A stretch of DNA of 64,000 nucleotides from positions 930,001 through 994,000 of the forward strand of contig NZ_CP136573.1 in NCBI RefSeq assembly GCF_035194505.1, in the 5' to 3' direction. Made by a program: the position numbers and the translations under genes. The notes beneath the pieces were generated by a model that saw only the letters and a list, made by a program, of their open reading frames with translations, did not search any database and was not told where the DNA came from. Below, in pieces: positions 40,398 through 48,556 of the stretch; within the stretch, counting starts at the first letter, position 1, and every line of letters begins with the position of its first letter. The stretch comes from Erythrobacter sp. (GTDB lineage Bacteria; Pseudomonadota; Alphaproteobacteria; Sphingomonadales; Sphingomonadaceae).

Positions 40398-43300
40398 TTA
40401 GAAGTCGAAGCGGGCAAGGAAGGTGAAGCGGCGGTCGTTGCGGAACGCCGAACGCTCGATCCGGGTGCCGTCGAAGTCGATCACCTGCGAGGTGCGGAAC
40501 ACCTCGTCGAGCAGGTTCACGCCCTGCACCCCGAGCTTCACCCCGTCCATCACCGTCACGAACACGGAAGCGTCGAGCTGGCCGGTCTCCTCGCCCCAGA
40601 TCGGCGAGAAGGGGAAGATGTCGTCACGCGGGGTGATCACGAAGGCCGAACGCCAGTTGTAGGCGGCACGGGCCGACAGCCAGTCCTTTTCGTAGAACAG
40701 GGTCGCGTTGACGGTGTGCTTCGAAATCCCGGCGAGCGGCTGGAAGGCTGCGAAATCGCCCTGGTTGCGCGCAAGGTTGGTATTCGCGAAATCGCCGCCG
40801 TCGACATAGGTGTAGGTCAGCTGCGTACCGAACCCGTTGAGCAAGCCCGGCAGGAAGTCGTAGGTCTGCTGGTAGGCGATTTCCACACCCTTGAGCAGGC
40901 CGTCCTGACGGTTGTCCGGTCCGTTGACCTCGACTTCGAGATCAAGCCCGCCGGGGCTCACGAAGTTCACCAGATCGATGCCGTTGTTGACGATCCCCTT
41001 GATGTCCTTGGCAAAGGCCGACATCGTCAGCGAGCCGACGCGGTCGAAATACCACTCGACCGAGAGATCGTAGTTCCAGCTCTGGATCGGGCGCAGGTTG
41101 CGGTTGCCGGTGAACAGCTGGAACAGCGGACCCGTGGCGAGCGTGCCTTCGGCGCGCAGGTCTGCGGTGTTGTCCCCGATCCCGCCGCCGGAGCGGAAGG
41201 CCGCAAGGTCAGGGCGCGAGATGCCCTTCGAGACCGCTGCACGGAACAGCAGGCCATCGCCGGTGTCGAGCAGCGCATTGAAGCTCGGCAGCCAGTTGTC
41301 GAAGGTCACCGCCCGGTCATCGAGCACGATTTCCCCGGTATGCGCTGCGGCGAATTCTGCCAGACGGCCCGCGGGCAGGCTGCAGAAGGCCGGACGCTGG
41401 TCAGCCGGAAGCTGCTGGGCGCGGCTACAGGCTGCAGTCACTTCCGACAGCTCGGCGCTCCCGTTGCCATTGCCGCCCGAGGCGACGTTGTCGAAGAAGA
41501 ACGGGTTCGGGAAGCCGATCAGGCCCACCGCATTCACTTCGGTTTCGACATAGCGCAGACCGAAGTTGCCCGAAATCTTCCAGGCATTGTCAAAGTCCGT
41601 GCCGTAATCGACGCGGGCAAAGGCGGCCTTGGTGGTTTCGCCGACATTGCTGATCTCGTTCTCGCAGAACGGGGTGCAACGCGTGCTCTGGCCGGTCACC
41701 GCATTGGTGAAGCTGCGGTTGTTGACGCCGAAGAACGGGTTGGGAGTCTGCGAGAAGGTGTTGATCGCGCCGGCCTGACGGGCCGATGCGCCAGACAGGT
41801 ATTCCTGAAGGAAGCTGTCTGCCCCGAAGAAGTGCGCACCGCCCGGCAGCGGCGCAGGCGCGTTGCCGCGCTGGAAGCCGTTGTCGAAGGGCGAACGCAG
41901 GTTGGCGAAGGCCGGGAAATCATCGACATAGGCACCGCCGCCAATCGCGAATTCCTGCCCCGGAAGGCCGGTGAAGAAGCGGCCCGGCTGGAACCCGCCG
42001 GTGGTAGCACAGCCCGGACCCGCGTTCCACGGAGCGCAGCCCGCACGGCCCGCCCAGGGTGCCGAGAGGTTGCCCCAGGTGCTGAAGTTGGTGTCGCGGG
42101 TGGTCTGGTCACGCTCCGACCAGCGCGCACCGAACTTGACCTGCTTGAAGAAGCCGTCCTCGCTGATGTCGTATTCAGCATCGAAACGCAGCGTGTCGAG
42201 CTGGCCTTCATTGCGGGCGATCGAGTCGAGCAGGAACCAGTAATAGGTGTTGCGACCAGAGGTGAAGTAGTCAGCCGGCGCGCCCGGAGGCGCAAGGAAC
42301 TGCACCTGCGGCACGTTGCCGCTCATATCGAGATCGATATTGGCCCAGGTCGCCATCGTGCCGATGATCGAGTCCTGACGCAGATCGGATTCGATGTGCT
42401 GGGCTTCGAAGTTGACGCGGAAGCGATCGGAGATGCTCCAGTCGATATCGATCGAGACATCCTGCGTCATTGCGCGGGTCTCGCGCTCGAAGCGCAGCAG
42501 TTCGAGCGGAATGCCGCCGCGGCCGAAGGGGTTGGCATAGGCATCGCCGATGCGCTGGCTCAGAATGCCGCGCTGGAAGATGCCGTTCTCGTCGAATTCC
42601 CAGGTGCTGCCCGCCGCCGGAACCGGGAACAGCGCGTCATCATTGACGAGCGCGATCGCCGCGTTTTCCTTTGTGAAGAAGCGGGTGTCGGCACGCAGCC
42701 ATTCGGCGGTGACGACAAAGCTGCGATCCGGGCTTTCGTACTGGATGGTGCCCGAGACGGCCTCGCGGTCACGCTCGAGATCGGTGGTGCGAACGCCTGC
42801 GCCCTTGGGGACAACGACCGCGCCGGCCGGCGGGAAGTTGTCGGGCGTGAAGCTGGTGCCGCCGCCGGCAAAGCCGCCGCTGCCGACCGGACGGACGCGC
42901 AGACAGCCGCCGGTCAGGCTGGCCGGACGGTAGCACGGGTCACCCACCTGCGAGGCATCGGTGCGGCTGATCAGTTCGGACTTGGCATAGCCGATCTGGA
43001 AGCCGAGGGTCCCAGCATCGGATTCCCACGTGGTCGAACCGAGCACCGAGAAGCCGGGCGACCACTCGCTGGCGAGATCGCCGGTGTTGGTTTCGATCGT
43101 GCCCGCGATGTGCGTGCCGGGGCGATCCAGCGGCTTGCGGGTGACGAGGTTGACGGTGCCCGCGATCCCGCCTTCGACCATGTCGGCGGTGAGGTTCTTG
43201 AACACCTCGACCCGGCCCAGAAGTTCGGGCGAGACCTCGTTGAAGTTGAGAACGGTGCCACCATTGGCCGAGAAGATGTCGCGGCCGTTCAGTTCCGAAC

Positions 43301-43691
43301 GCACGAAGTTCAGGCCGCGAATGATCACGCCGGTGCCTTCGACCGAGAAACGGTCAGGGTCCGAGGGCTTTTCAAAGCGGCCGATATTGATGCCCGGGAC
43401 ACGCTGGAGCGCTTCGGCGACCGAACGGTCGGGCAGCGCGCCGATGTCTTCAGCGGTGATCACATCGACGAAGGTGTCGGCATTGCGCTTGATGCTCTGC
43501 GCCGAGGACAGCGAGGCGCGGAAGCCGGTGACGATAATGTCGGCTTCAGGCTCTTCGGCCGCAACTTCAGCGTCCTTGTCTGCGGGTTCGGCATCCTGTG
43601 CCAGCGCCGGGCTGGCGGCAGCGATGGCGATCGCGGATGCGGTGCCGAGGGCGAACAGGCGCCGACGCGGCGCAACGCTTGCATATTTCAT
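40398..43691 (-). CDS. TonB-dependent receptor for oligosaccharides
   Basis: The 1097-residue outer-membrane protein has a signal peptide (LFALGTASAIAIAAASPALAQ), an acidic linker, a TonB-box-like EADIIVTGFRASL and plug domain (SIKRNADTFVDVITAEDIGALPDRSVAEALQRVPGI), then a 22-strand barrel ending in Phe (FLARFDF). The ALPDRSVAEALQRVPG form is that of the large carbohydrate-type receptors of Caulobacter and sphingomonads. It heads the receptor-GH16-lacI-MFS transcript, and the 16-bp operator at 43769 lies 78 bp upstream of its start. Confidence 0.95.
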   Translation of the reverse strand: MKYASVAPRRRLFALGTASAIAIAAASPALAQDAEPADKDAEVAAEEPEADIIVTGFRASLSSAQSIKRNADTFVDVITAEDIGALPDRSVAEALQRVPGINIGRFEKPSDPDRFSVEGTGVIIRGLNFVRSELNGRDIFSANGGTVLNFNEVSPELLGRVEVFKNLTADMVEGGIAGTVNLVTRKPLDRPGTHIAGTIETNTGDLASEWSPGFSVLGSTTWESDAGTLGFQIGYAKSELISRTDASQVGDPCYRPASLTGGCLRVRPVGSGGFAGGGTSFTPDNFPPAGAVVVPKGAGVRTTDLERDREAVSGTIQYESPDRSFVVTAEWLRADTRFFTKENAAIALVNDDALFPVPAAGSTWEFDENGIFQRGILSQRIGDAYANPFGRGGIPLELLRFERETRAMTQDVSIDIDWSISDRFRVNFEAQHIESDLRQDSIIGTMATWANIDLDMSGNVPQVQFLAPPGAPADYFTSGRNTYYWFLLDSIARNEGQLDTLRFDAEYDISEDGFFKQVKFGARWSERDQTTRDTNFSTWGNLSAPWAGRAGCAPWNAGPGCATTGGFQPGRFFTGLPGQEFAIGGGAYVDDFPAFANLRSPFDNGFQRGNAPAPLPGGAHFFGADSFLQEYLSGASARQAGAINTFSQTPNPFFGVNNRSFTNAVTGQSTRCTPFCENEISNVGETTKAAFARVDYGTDFDNAWKISGNFGLRYVETEVNAVGLIGFPNPFFFDNVASGGNGNGSAELSEVTAACSRAQQLPADQRPAFCSLPAGRLAEFAAAHTGEIVLDDRAVTFDNWLPSFNALLDTGDGLLFRAAVSKGISRPDLAAFRSGGGIGDNTADLRAEGTLATGPLFQLFTGNRNLRPIQSWNYDLSVEWYFDRVGSLTMSAFAKDIKGIVNNGIDLVNFVSPGGLDLEVEVNGPDNRQDGLLKGVEIAYQQTYDFLPGLLNGFGTQLTYTYVDGGDFANTNLARNQGDFAAFQPLAGISKHTVNATLFYEKDWLSARAAYNWRSAFVITPRDDIFPFSPIWGEETGQLDASVFVTVMDGVKLGVQGVNLLDEVFRTSQVIDFDGTRIERSAFRNDRRFTFLARFDF

Positions 43692-43768
43692 GATGTGTCA
43701 AACCTCCCCATGCCCCGCGACAGATTCGTGCCTGCTACGGGTGCTTGCCTTGTGGGTTGTAGCGCAGA

Positions 43769-43784
43769 TTGTTAGCGTTCTCAA
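43769..43784 (-). promoter_or_regulatory. LacI-type operator between receptor and halogenase (TTGAGAACGCTAACAA)
   Basis: It matches the GH3-gene operator at 14 of 16 positions and sits in the 195-bp gap between the divergent receptor and halogenase genes, so one site could govern both. Confidence 0.7.
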
Positions 43785-43886
43785 GACTTGTAATCCGCGC
43801 GACATATTGCATTCTGGCAACACTTCGCGGGGCGCAGAAACCCCGCAATGACGGCGCAAGCAGGGCCGGTTGGGACCGAGGAAAAC

Positions 43887-45398
43887 ATGGCAATTCAAAA
43901 TATAATCATCGTCGGCGGGGGAACGGCCGGATGGATGGCAGCCGCGGCCCTTTCGCGCATCAAGAGCGGACGGCCTGTGGAAATCACACTGATCGAATCT
44001 GAAGCCATCGGCACGGTCGGCGTGGGCGAGGCGACGATTCCGCCCTTCATCGGCTTCAACCAGCTGCTCGGGATCGACGAGCGCGAGATGCTGGCCGAGG
44101 TCGGCGGCACCTTCAAGCTCGGCATCCAGTTCGAAAACTGGGGCAAGCTCGGCGACAGCTACATCCACCCCTTCGGCGCCTATGGCTATGTGATGGGCGG
44201 GATCAGCTTCCACCACGTGTGGCACCGGATGGCCGAAGCGGGCGACAAGCGTCCGATCCAGGTCTTCAATCTTGAGACCATGGCCGCCTATTTCGGCAAG
44301 TTCGCGCGCACCGAAGATTACAAGCGCGACGATCTGCCGCCGGTCAATTACGCCTATCACCTCGATGCGGGACGCTATGCCGCCTATCTGCGCCGCTATG
44401 CCGAGACCCGCGGCGTGGTGCGTCAGGAAGGCAAGGTCACCGATGTCGCGCTCGACGCGGAAAGCGGCTTTGTCACCGGTGTGACGCTCGACGACGGGCG
44501 CGAATTCAAGGGCGATCTGTTCATCGATTGCTCGGGCTTCCGCGGCCTGTTGATCGAACAGGCGCTGAAGACCGGCTATGACGACTGGAGCAATTACCTG
44601 CCCTGCAACCGCGCGGTCGCCCTGCCCTGCCAGCGCGAGGACGGCAGCCCGCCCCCGCCCTTCACCCGCGCCACTGCGCATAGTGCCGGGTGGCAGTGGC
44701 AGGTGCCGCTCCAGCACCGCAACGGCAATGGGCATGTCTATTGCTCAAGCTTCATGGAGGACCAACAGGCGCTCGATATCCTGCTCGGCAATATTGCCGG
44801 CAAGCCGCAGGCCGAGCCCAACTGGCTGCGTTTCGTGACCGGACGGCGCAAGAAGTTCTGGAACAAGAACGTGGTCGCGCTGGGTCTGGCTGCGGGCTTC
44901 ATGGAGCCGCTCGAGTCGACCTCGATCCACCTCATCAACACCGGGATCGACAAGCTGCTCTCGCTGCTGTCGCTCGACGGCGTGACGCAGGCGCAAGAGG
45001 ATGCCTTCAACCGCCTGACGGGCCGCGAATATGCCCGCATCCGCGATTTCCTGATCCTGCATTACAACGCCACCAGCCGGACCGATTCCGAGTTCTGGAA
45101 CTATGTGCGCACCATGCCGGTGCCTGACAGCCTGACCGAGAAGGTGGAGATCTTCAGGGCCAACGGCCAGATCTTCCGCGAGGAGGACGAGCTGTTCACC
45201 GAGACCAGCTGGGCCGCGGTCATGATGGGACAAGGGATCGCGATGGGCGGGCACAATGCCATGGCCGACGCGCTCGACACGGCCAAGACGCGCGGCGAGA
45301 TCGACGAGATGGAAAAGTCGATCCGCTACCTCGTCCAGCACATGCCGGGGCATGGCGACTATCTGGCGCGCTATTGCCCCGCGCCAATGGCCGCCTGA
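43887..45398 (+). CDS. Flavin-dependent halogenase (tryptophan halogenase family)
   Basis: The 503-residue protein has the FAD motif VGGGTAGW (residues 9-16), VGVGEATIPPF, the catalytic lysine K77 in GGTFKLGIQFENW and the halogenase signature W269-Q-W271-Q-V-P274. Halogenases use reduced flavin, halide and oxygen to form hypohalous acid that reaches the lysine. True tryptophan halogenases occur in antibiotic clusters; this one pairs with a TonB receptor, as often in sphingomonads and xanthomonads, where substrates are mostly unknown and some members brominate indole. No flavin reductase is adjacent. The start at 43887 follows CGAGG. Confidence 0.9.
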   Translation: MAIQNIIIVGGGTAGWMAAAALSRIKSGRPVEITLIESEAIGTVGVGEATIPPFIGFNQLLGIDEREMLAEVGGTFKLGIQFENWGKLGDSYIHPFGAYGYVMGGISFHHVWHRMAEAGDKRPIQVFNLETMAAYFGKFARTEDYKRDDLPPVNYAYHLDAGRYAAYLRRYAETRGVVRQEGKVTDVALDAESGFVTGVTLDDGREFKGDLFIDCSGFRGLLIEQALKTGYDDWSNYLPCNRAVALPCQREDGSPPPPFTRATAHSAGWQWQVPLQHRNGNGHVYCSSFMEDQQALDILLGNIAGKPQAEPNWLRFVTGRRKKFWNKNVVALGLAAGFMEPLESTSIHLINTGIDKLLSLLSLDGVTQAQEDAFNRLTGREYARIRDFLILHYNATSRTDSEFWNYVRTMPVPDSLTEKVEIFRANGQIFREEDELFTETSWAAVMMGQGIAMGGHNAMADALDTAKTRGEIDEMEKSIRYLVQHMPGHGDYLARYCPAPMAA

Positions 45399-46339
45399 GG
45401 CGCCAGCGCCGCCAAGGCCCTGCCCGAGAGGAAGGCCCCTTCGACACGCGGGCTGTGCAGCCAGTCGCCCGCGATGCCGAGGCCGAGGCCTGCATCATAG
45501 CGAGCGCCCTCGCCGCGCACGGCCTGCGGCAGGGCATAGAGCCAGCGATGCGCATCAAGGTGCGTGGGCGAGGCTGGCGCAATCCCGATCGCCGAGAAGA
45601 AATCGGCGAGCAGGAGAGTGGCGACCGCCTCCTTTGGATGATCGACCAACTCGCGGCTACGCTGGGCGCTGGCGTGGATCACCCAGGCTTCCGGCGCGGC
45701 GCGTCCGGGCTTGGCCGAATTGCGCGCCGCCCAGCTGACCGGCGCCGTCTCGGAACGGAAGATATCGGGGCCGCCAAGCGGCGCGGCAAAGCCCGCCATC
45801 ACCGCCCAGCACGGGGCCGAGGTGACGCTCGCCGCCAGTGCTGACAGATCGGGCGCGGCATCGGCAAGCAGCACGGCGGCCTGTTCGGCAGGCACCGCAA
45901 CCATTACGCGTGGGGCAGTGAAGACGCCTGCATCTGTCTCGACATGCCAGCCCGCGTCCCCTCGCACCAGCCGCTCGGCCCGCACGCCCCAGCGCACGTC
46001 GAGCGAGCGGGCGAGCTCACGGATCGGCGCATTCATGCCGGGAACGCCGACCCATGCGTCCACCCCGGCCGCAGGCCAGCGCGCGGCAACGCCTGCTGCC
46101 GCCCAGCTTTCGACCGCCGCAATGAAGGCCGGATCGCGCGCGGTGAAGTATTGCGCGCCGTGATCGAAACTCACTGTCTCGCCGGCAATGTCCACCCGCC
46201 GCGCGGCCATGCGCCCGCCGGGGCCACGCCCCTTGTCGAGCACGATGACGCTTGCGCCTGTCGCTGCCAGTTCGCGCGCGCAGGCAAGCCCGGCCAGCCC
46301 CGCGCCGATCACGAGAATATCGCTCTTGTTTCCGTCCAT
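45371..46339 (-). CDS. FAD-dependent amine-oxidase-like oxidoreductase (renalase-like)
   Basis: The 322-residue protein has the dinucleotide motif ILVIGAGLAGLACARELAATG, then VLDKGRGPGGRMAARR, the family's second FAD contact, FDHGAQYFTARDP, and the C-terminal GLGIAGDWLHSPRVEGAFLSGRALA. This matches the NAD(P)/FAD-dependent renalase-like group of bacteria, whose substrates may be anomerised NAD(P)H or remain unknown. An ATG at 46354 is an alternative start. It is the last gene of the DAHP synthase-egtB-egtD run and overlaps the end of the convergent halogenase by 28 bases. Confidence 0.87.
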   Translation of the reverse strand: MDGNKSDILVIGAGLAGLACARELAATGASVIVLDKGRGPGGRMAARRVDIAGETVSFDHGAQYFTARDPAFIAAVESWAAAGVAARWPAAGVDAWVGVPGMNAPIRELARSLDVRWGVRAERLVRGDAGWHVETDAGVFTAPRVMVAVPAEQAAVLLADAAPDLSALAASVTSAPCWAVMAGFAAPLGGPDIFRSETAPVSWAARNSAKPGRAAPEAWVIHASAQRSRELVDHPKEAVATLLLADFFSAIGIAPASPTHLDAHRWLYALPQAVRGEGARYDAGLGLGIAGDWLHSPRVEGAFLSGRALAALAPQAAIGAGQ

Positions 46340-46370
46340 CCCGCGCCAACGCACAGGACAGCGGGAGGTT

Positions 46371-47342
46371 TCAGGGCGCAGAACGCGGAGGCGCAGCTTC
46401 GGCGAGGATCAGCGCAAACTGCCCTGCATCGTCGGTCCAGCGCGCGCGCGGCTCCCACCCGCCCGCTTGCAGCAGCATGTTGGATGTGCGCCGCGTGAAC
46501 TTGTGGCTGTTCTCGGTGTGGATCGTCTCGCCTGCCCGCATCGTGAAACGGCGACCGCTGACGCTGAAGGAAAACTCGCCATCAGCCACAAGATGCATCT
46601 CGATGCGCGCATAGTCATCATTCCAGCGCGCTTCGTGAGCGAAGAGTTCGACCGGAATGTCGCCACCGAGCTCGCGGTTGATGCGGTGGAGGAGATTGCG
46701 GTTGAAGGCCGCAGTGACGCCGGCGGCATCATCATAGGCGGCGATCAGCGTGGCGGGCTCCTTGACCAGATCCATGCCGATCAGCAGCAGCGCGCCGATA
46801 CCCAGCGTCTCGCGCATCGAACGCAGCAGATCGGTGGCGGTGGCGGGCACCATATTGCCGATGGTCGAGCCAGGGAAGAACCCGAGCTTGGGCAGCCCCT
46901 CCACCTCGCGCGGCAAGGCAACCTCGCGCATGAAATCGGCCTCGACCGGATAGACCGGCAGGCCGGGAAACTTGGCCGCCAGATCGCTCGCCGCAGCGCG
47001 CAGGAAATCGCCGGAAATGTCGAGCGGGACATAGGCCGAAGGCGCTATGGCCGAGAGCAGCAGCGGTGTCTTGAGCGAAGAGCCCGAGCCGAACTCCACC
47101 ACCGCCCGTCCCGGCCCGATCAGAGCGGCGAATTCTCCGCCCCGCGCCCTCAGGATTTCGGTCTCGGCCCGGGTGGGATAATATTCGGGAAGGCGCGTGA
47201 TGTCCTCAAACAGGCGCGATCCGGCATCATCGTAGAACCAGCGCGCAGGGACCGCCTTCTGCCGCTCGGCCAGCCCTGTCAGCACATCGGCGCGGAAGGC
47301 AGGGTCGGCTCCGGCCTCGTCTCGCACAGCCAGCGCCGTCAT
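46371..47342 (-). CDS. egtD: L-histidine N-alpha-methyltransferase (ergothioneine synthesis)
   Basis: The 323-residue enzyme trimethylates histidine to hercynine with SAM. It shows KAVPARWFYDDAGSRLFEDITRLPEYYPTRAE, VEFGSGSSLKTPLLL (SAM motif), VPLDISGDFL, FFPGSTIGN, LIGMDLVK and the C-terminal ETIHTENSHKF. This order is diagnostic of EgtD. Its ATG overlaps the egtB stop by 4 bases, so the two enzymes are made together. Confidence 0.95.
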   Translation of the reverse strand: MTALAVRDEAGADPAFRADVLTGLAERQKAVPARWFYDDAGSRLFEDITRLPEYYPTRAETEILRARGGEFAALIGPGRAVVEFGSGSSLKTPLLLSAIAPSAYVPLDISGDFLRAAASDLAAKFPGLPVYPVEADFMREVALPREVEGLPKLGFFPGSTIGNMVPATATDLLRSMRETLGIGALLLIGMDLVKEPATLIAAYDDAAGVTAAFNRNLLHRINRELGGDIPVELFAHEARWNDDYARIEMHLVADGEFSFSVSGRRFTMRAGETIHTENSHKFTRRTSNMLLQAGGWEPRARWTDDAGQFALILAEAAPPRSAP

Positions 47343-48550
47343 CGCACCGCATCCCGCGCAAGCCTGAGGCCGGTGAACTGCCAGCGCTGGTGGGGGTAGA
47401 AGAAATTGCGGTAGGAGGCGCACGAATGGCCCCGCACCGTCGCGCAGCTCGCGCCGCGCAGCACCACCTGCCCGCTCATGAACTTGCCATTATACTCGCC
47501 CACCGCCCCTTCGGCGACGCGGAAGCCGGGGTACGGGAGATAGGCCGAGCGGGTGAATTGCCAGCAATCGCCGAACACCCCTGCCCCACCCACAGGCAGC
47601 GGCGGCGCGGCCCCATCGAGCTGGTTGCCGCCGGCCGGATCATGGCTTGCCGCGATCGCCTCCCATTCGAATTCGGTCGGCAGGCGCGCGCCGGCCCAAG
47701 TGGCATAGGCATCGGCCTCGAAGAAGGAGATGTGGGTGACAGGCGCATGCGGATCGCGGGCCTGCCAGCCCTGATGGGTGAAGTGCATGTCCTCGCGCCA
47801 GTAGAGCGGCGCGCTGACCCCCTCGCGCTGCACCCAGCCCCAGCCATCGGCAAGCCACAGGCGCGGCTCGGCATAGCCGCCATCGGCGATGAACTCCTCC
47901 CATTCGCCATTGGTCACCAGCCCGTCAGCCAGCGCGAAGGGTTCGATCAGCACGCGGTGGCGCGGGCCCTCATTGTCAAAGGCGAACCCGTCGCCCTCAT
48001 GCCCGACCAGCGCGATGCCGCCGGGATGTTCGTACCAGCCCATCGGCGCGGGCTGTGCGGCGGCGGACGCGACACCCTCCCACATCGCCGGGCCAAGCGG
48101 GTTCAGGAACAGCGCGTGCTTGATATCGGTCAGCAGCAATTCGATGTGCTGCTGCTCATGCGCGATCCCCAGCGCGATCAGGCCAGCCAGCGCCGCATCA
48201 GCGAGCAGCGGAGCCATGGCCTCGTCCACCCGTGCGCGCCATTCCAGCACCTCGGCCAGTGCCGGGCGCGAGAGCATTCCGCGGGCAAAGCGGCTGATGC
48301 GCGCGCCCTCGGCCTCGTAATAGGAATTGAACAGGAACGGCCAGTCGGGATTGTGGAGCCGGTAACCGCCCGCATGATCCCTAAGCAGGAAGGTCTCCCA
48401 GAACCATGTCGTATGCGCGAGGTGCCACTTAGCGGGGCTCGCATCCTCCATCGACTGGATGCTGGCATCGGCATCGCTGAGCGGCCGGGCCAGCGCCTCA
48501 CTCAAGGCGCGGGTGGCGCGATAATGCTCCGCGAGCGAGGCGCGCCCCAT
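47339..48550 (-). CDS. egtB: Ergothioneine sulfoxide synthase EgtB
   Basis: The 403-residue non-haem iron enzyme joins hercynine to a thiol with oxygen. The N-terminal DinB domain carries the iron ligands: H46 in KWHLAHTTWFWE and H131/H135 in AHEQQHIELLL. The C-terminal formylglycine-generating-like domain has PVTHISFFEADAYATWAGARLPTEFEWE and GEYNGKFMSGQVVLRGAS. No egtA, egtC or C-S lyase gene is in the window, so the sulfur donor (cysteine or gamma-glutamylcysteine) cannot be fixed. It follows the DAHP synthase gene by 6 bases. Confidence 0.95.
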   Translation of the reverse strand: MGRASLAEHYRATRALSEALARPLSDADASIQSMEDASPAKWHLAHTTWFWETFLLRDHAGGYRLHNPDWPFLFNSYYEAEGARISRFARGMLSRPALAEVLEWRARVDEAMAPLLADAALAGLIALGIAHEQQHIELLLTDIKHALFLNPLGPAMWEGVASAAAQPAPMGWYEHPGGIALVGHEGDGFAFDNEGPRHRVLIEPFALADGLVTNGEWEEFIADGGYAEPRLWLADGWGWVQREGVSAPLYWREDMHFTHQGWQARDPHAPVTHISFFEADAYATWAGARLPTEFEWEAIAASHDPAGGNQLDGAAPPLPVGGAGVFGDCWQFTRSAYLPYPGFRVAEGAVGEYNGKFMSGQVVLRGASCATVRGHSCASYRNFFYPHQRWQFTGLRLARDAVR

Positions 48551-48556
48551 ATGGGG

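Noticed and set aside
40185..43775. 1196-codon plus-strand open frame opposite the TonB receptor.
   Set aside because: It is the antisense shadow of the receptor; the receptor has a signal peptide, plug motif and terminal Phe.
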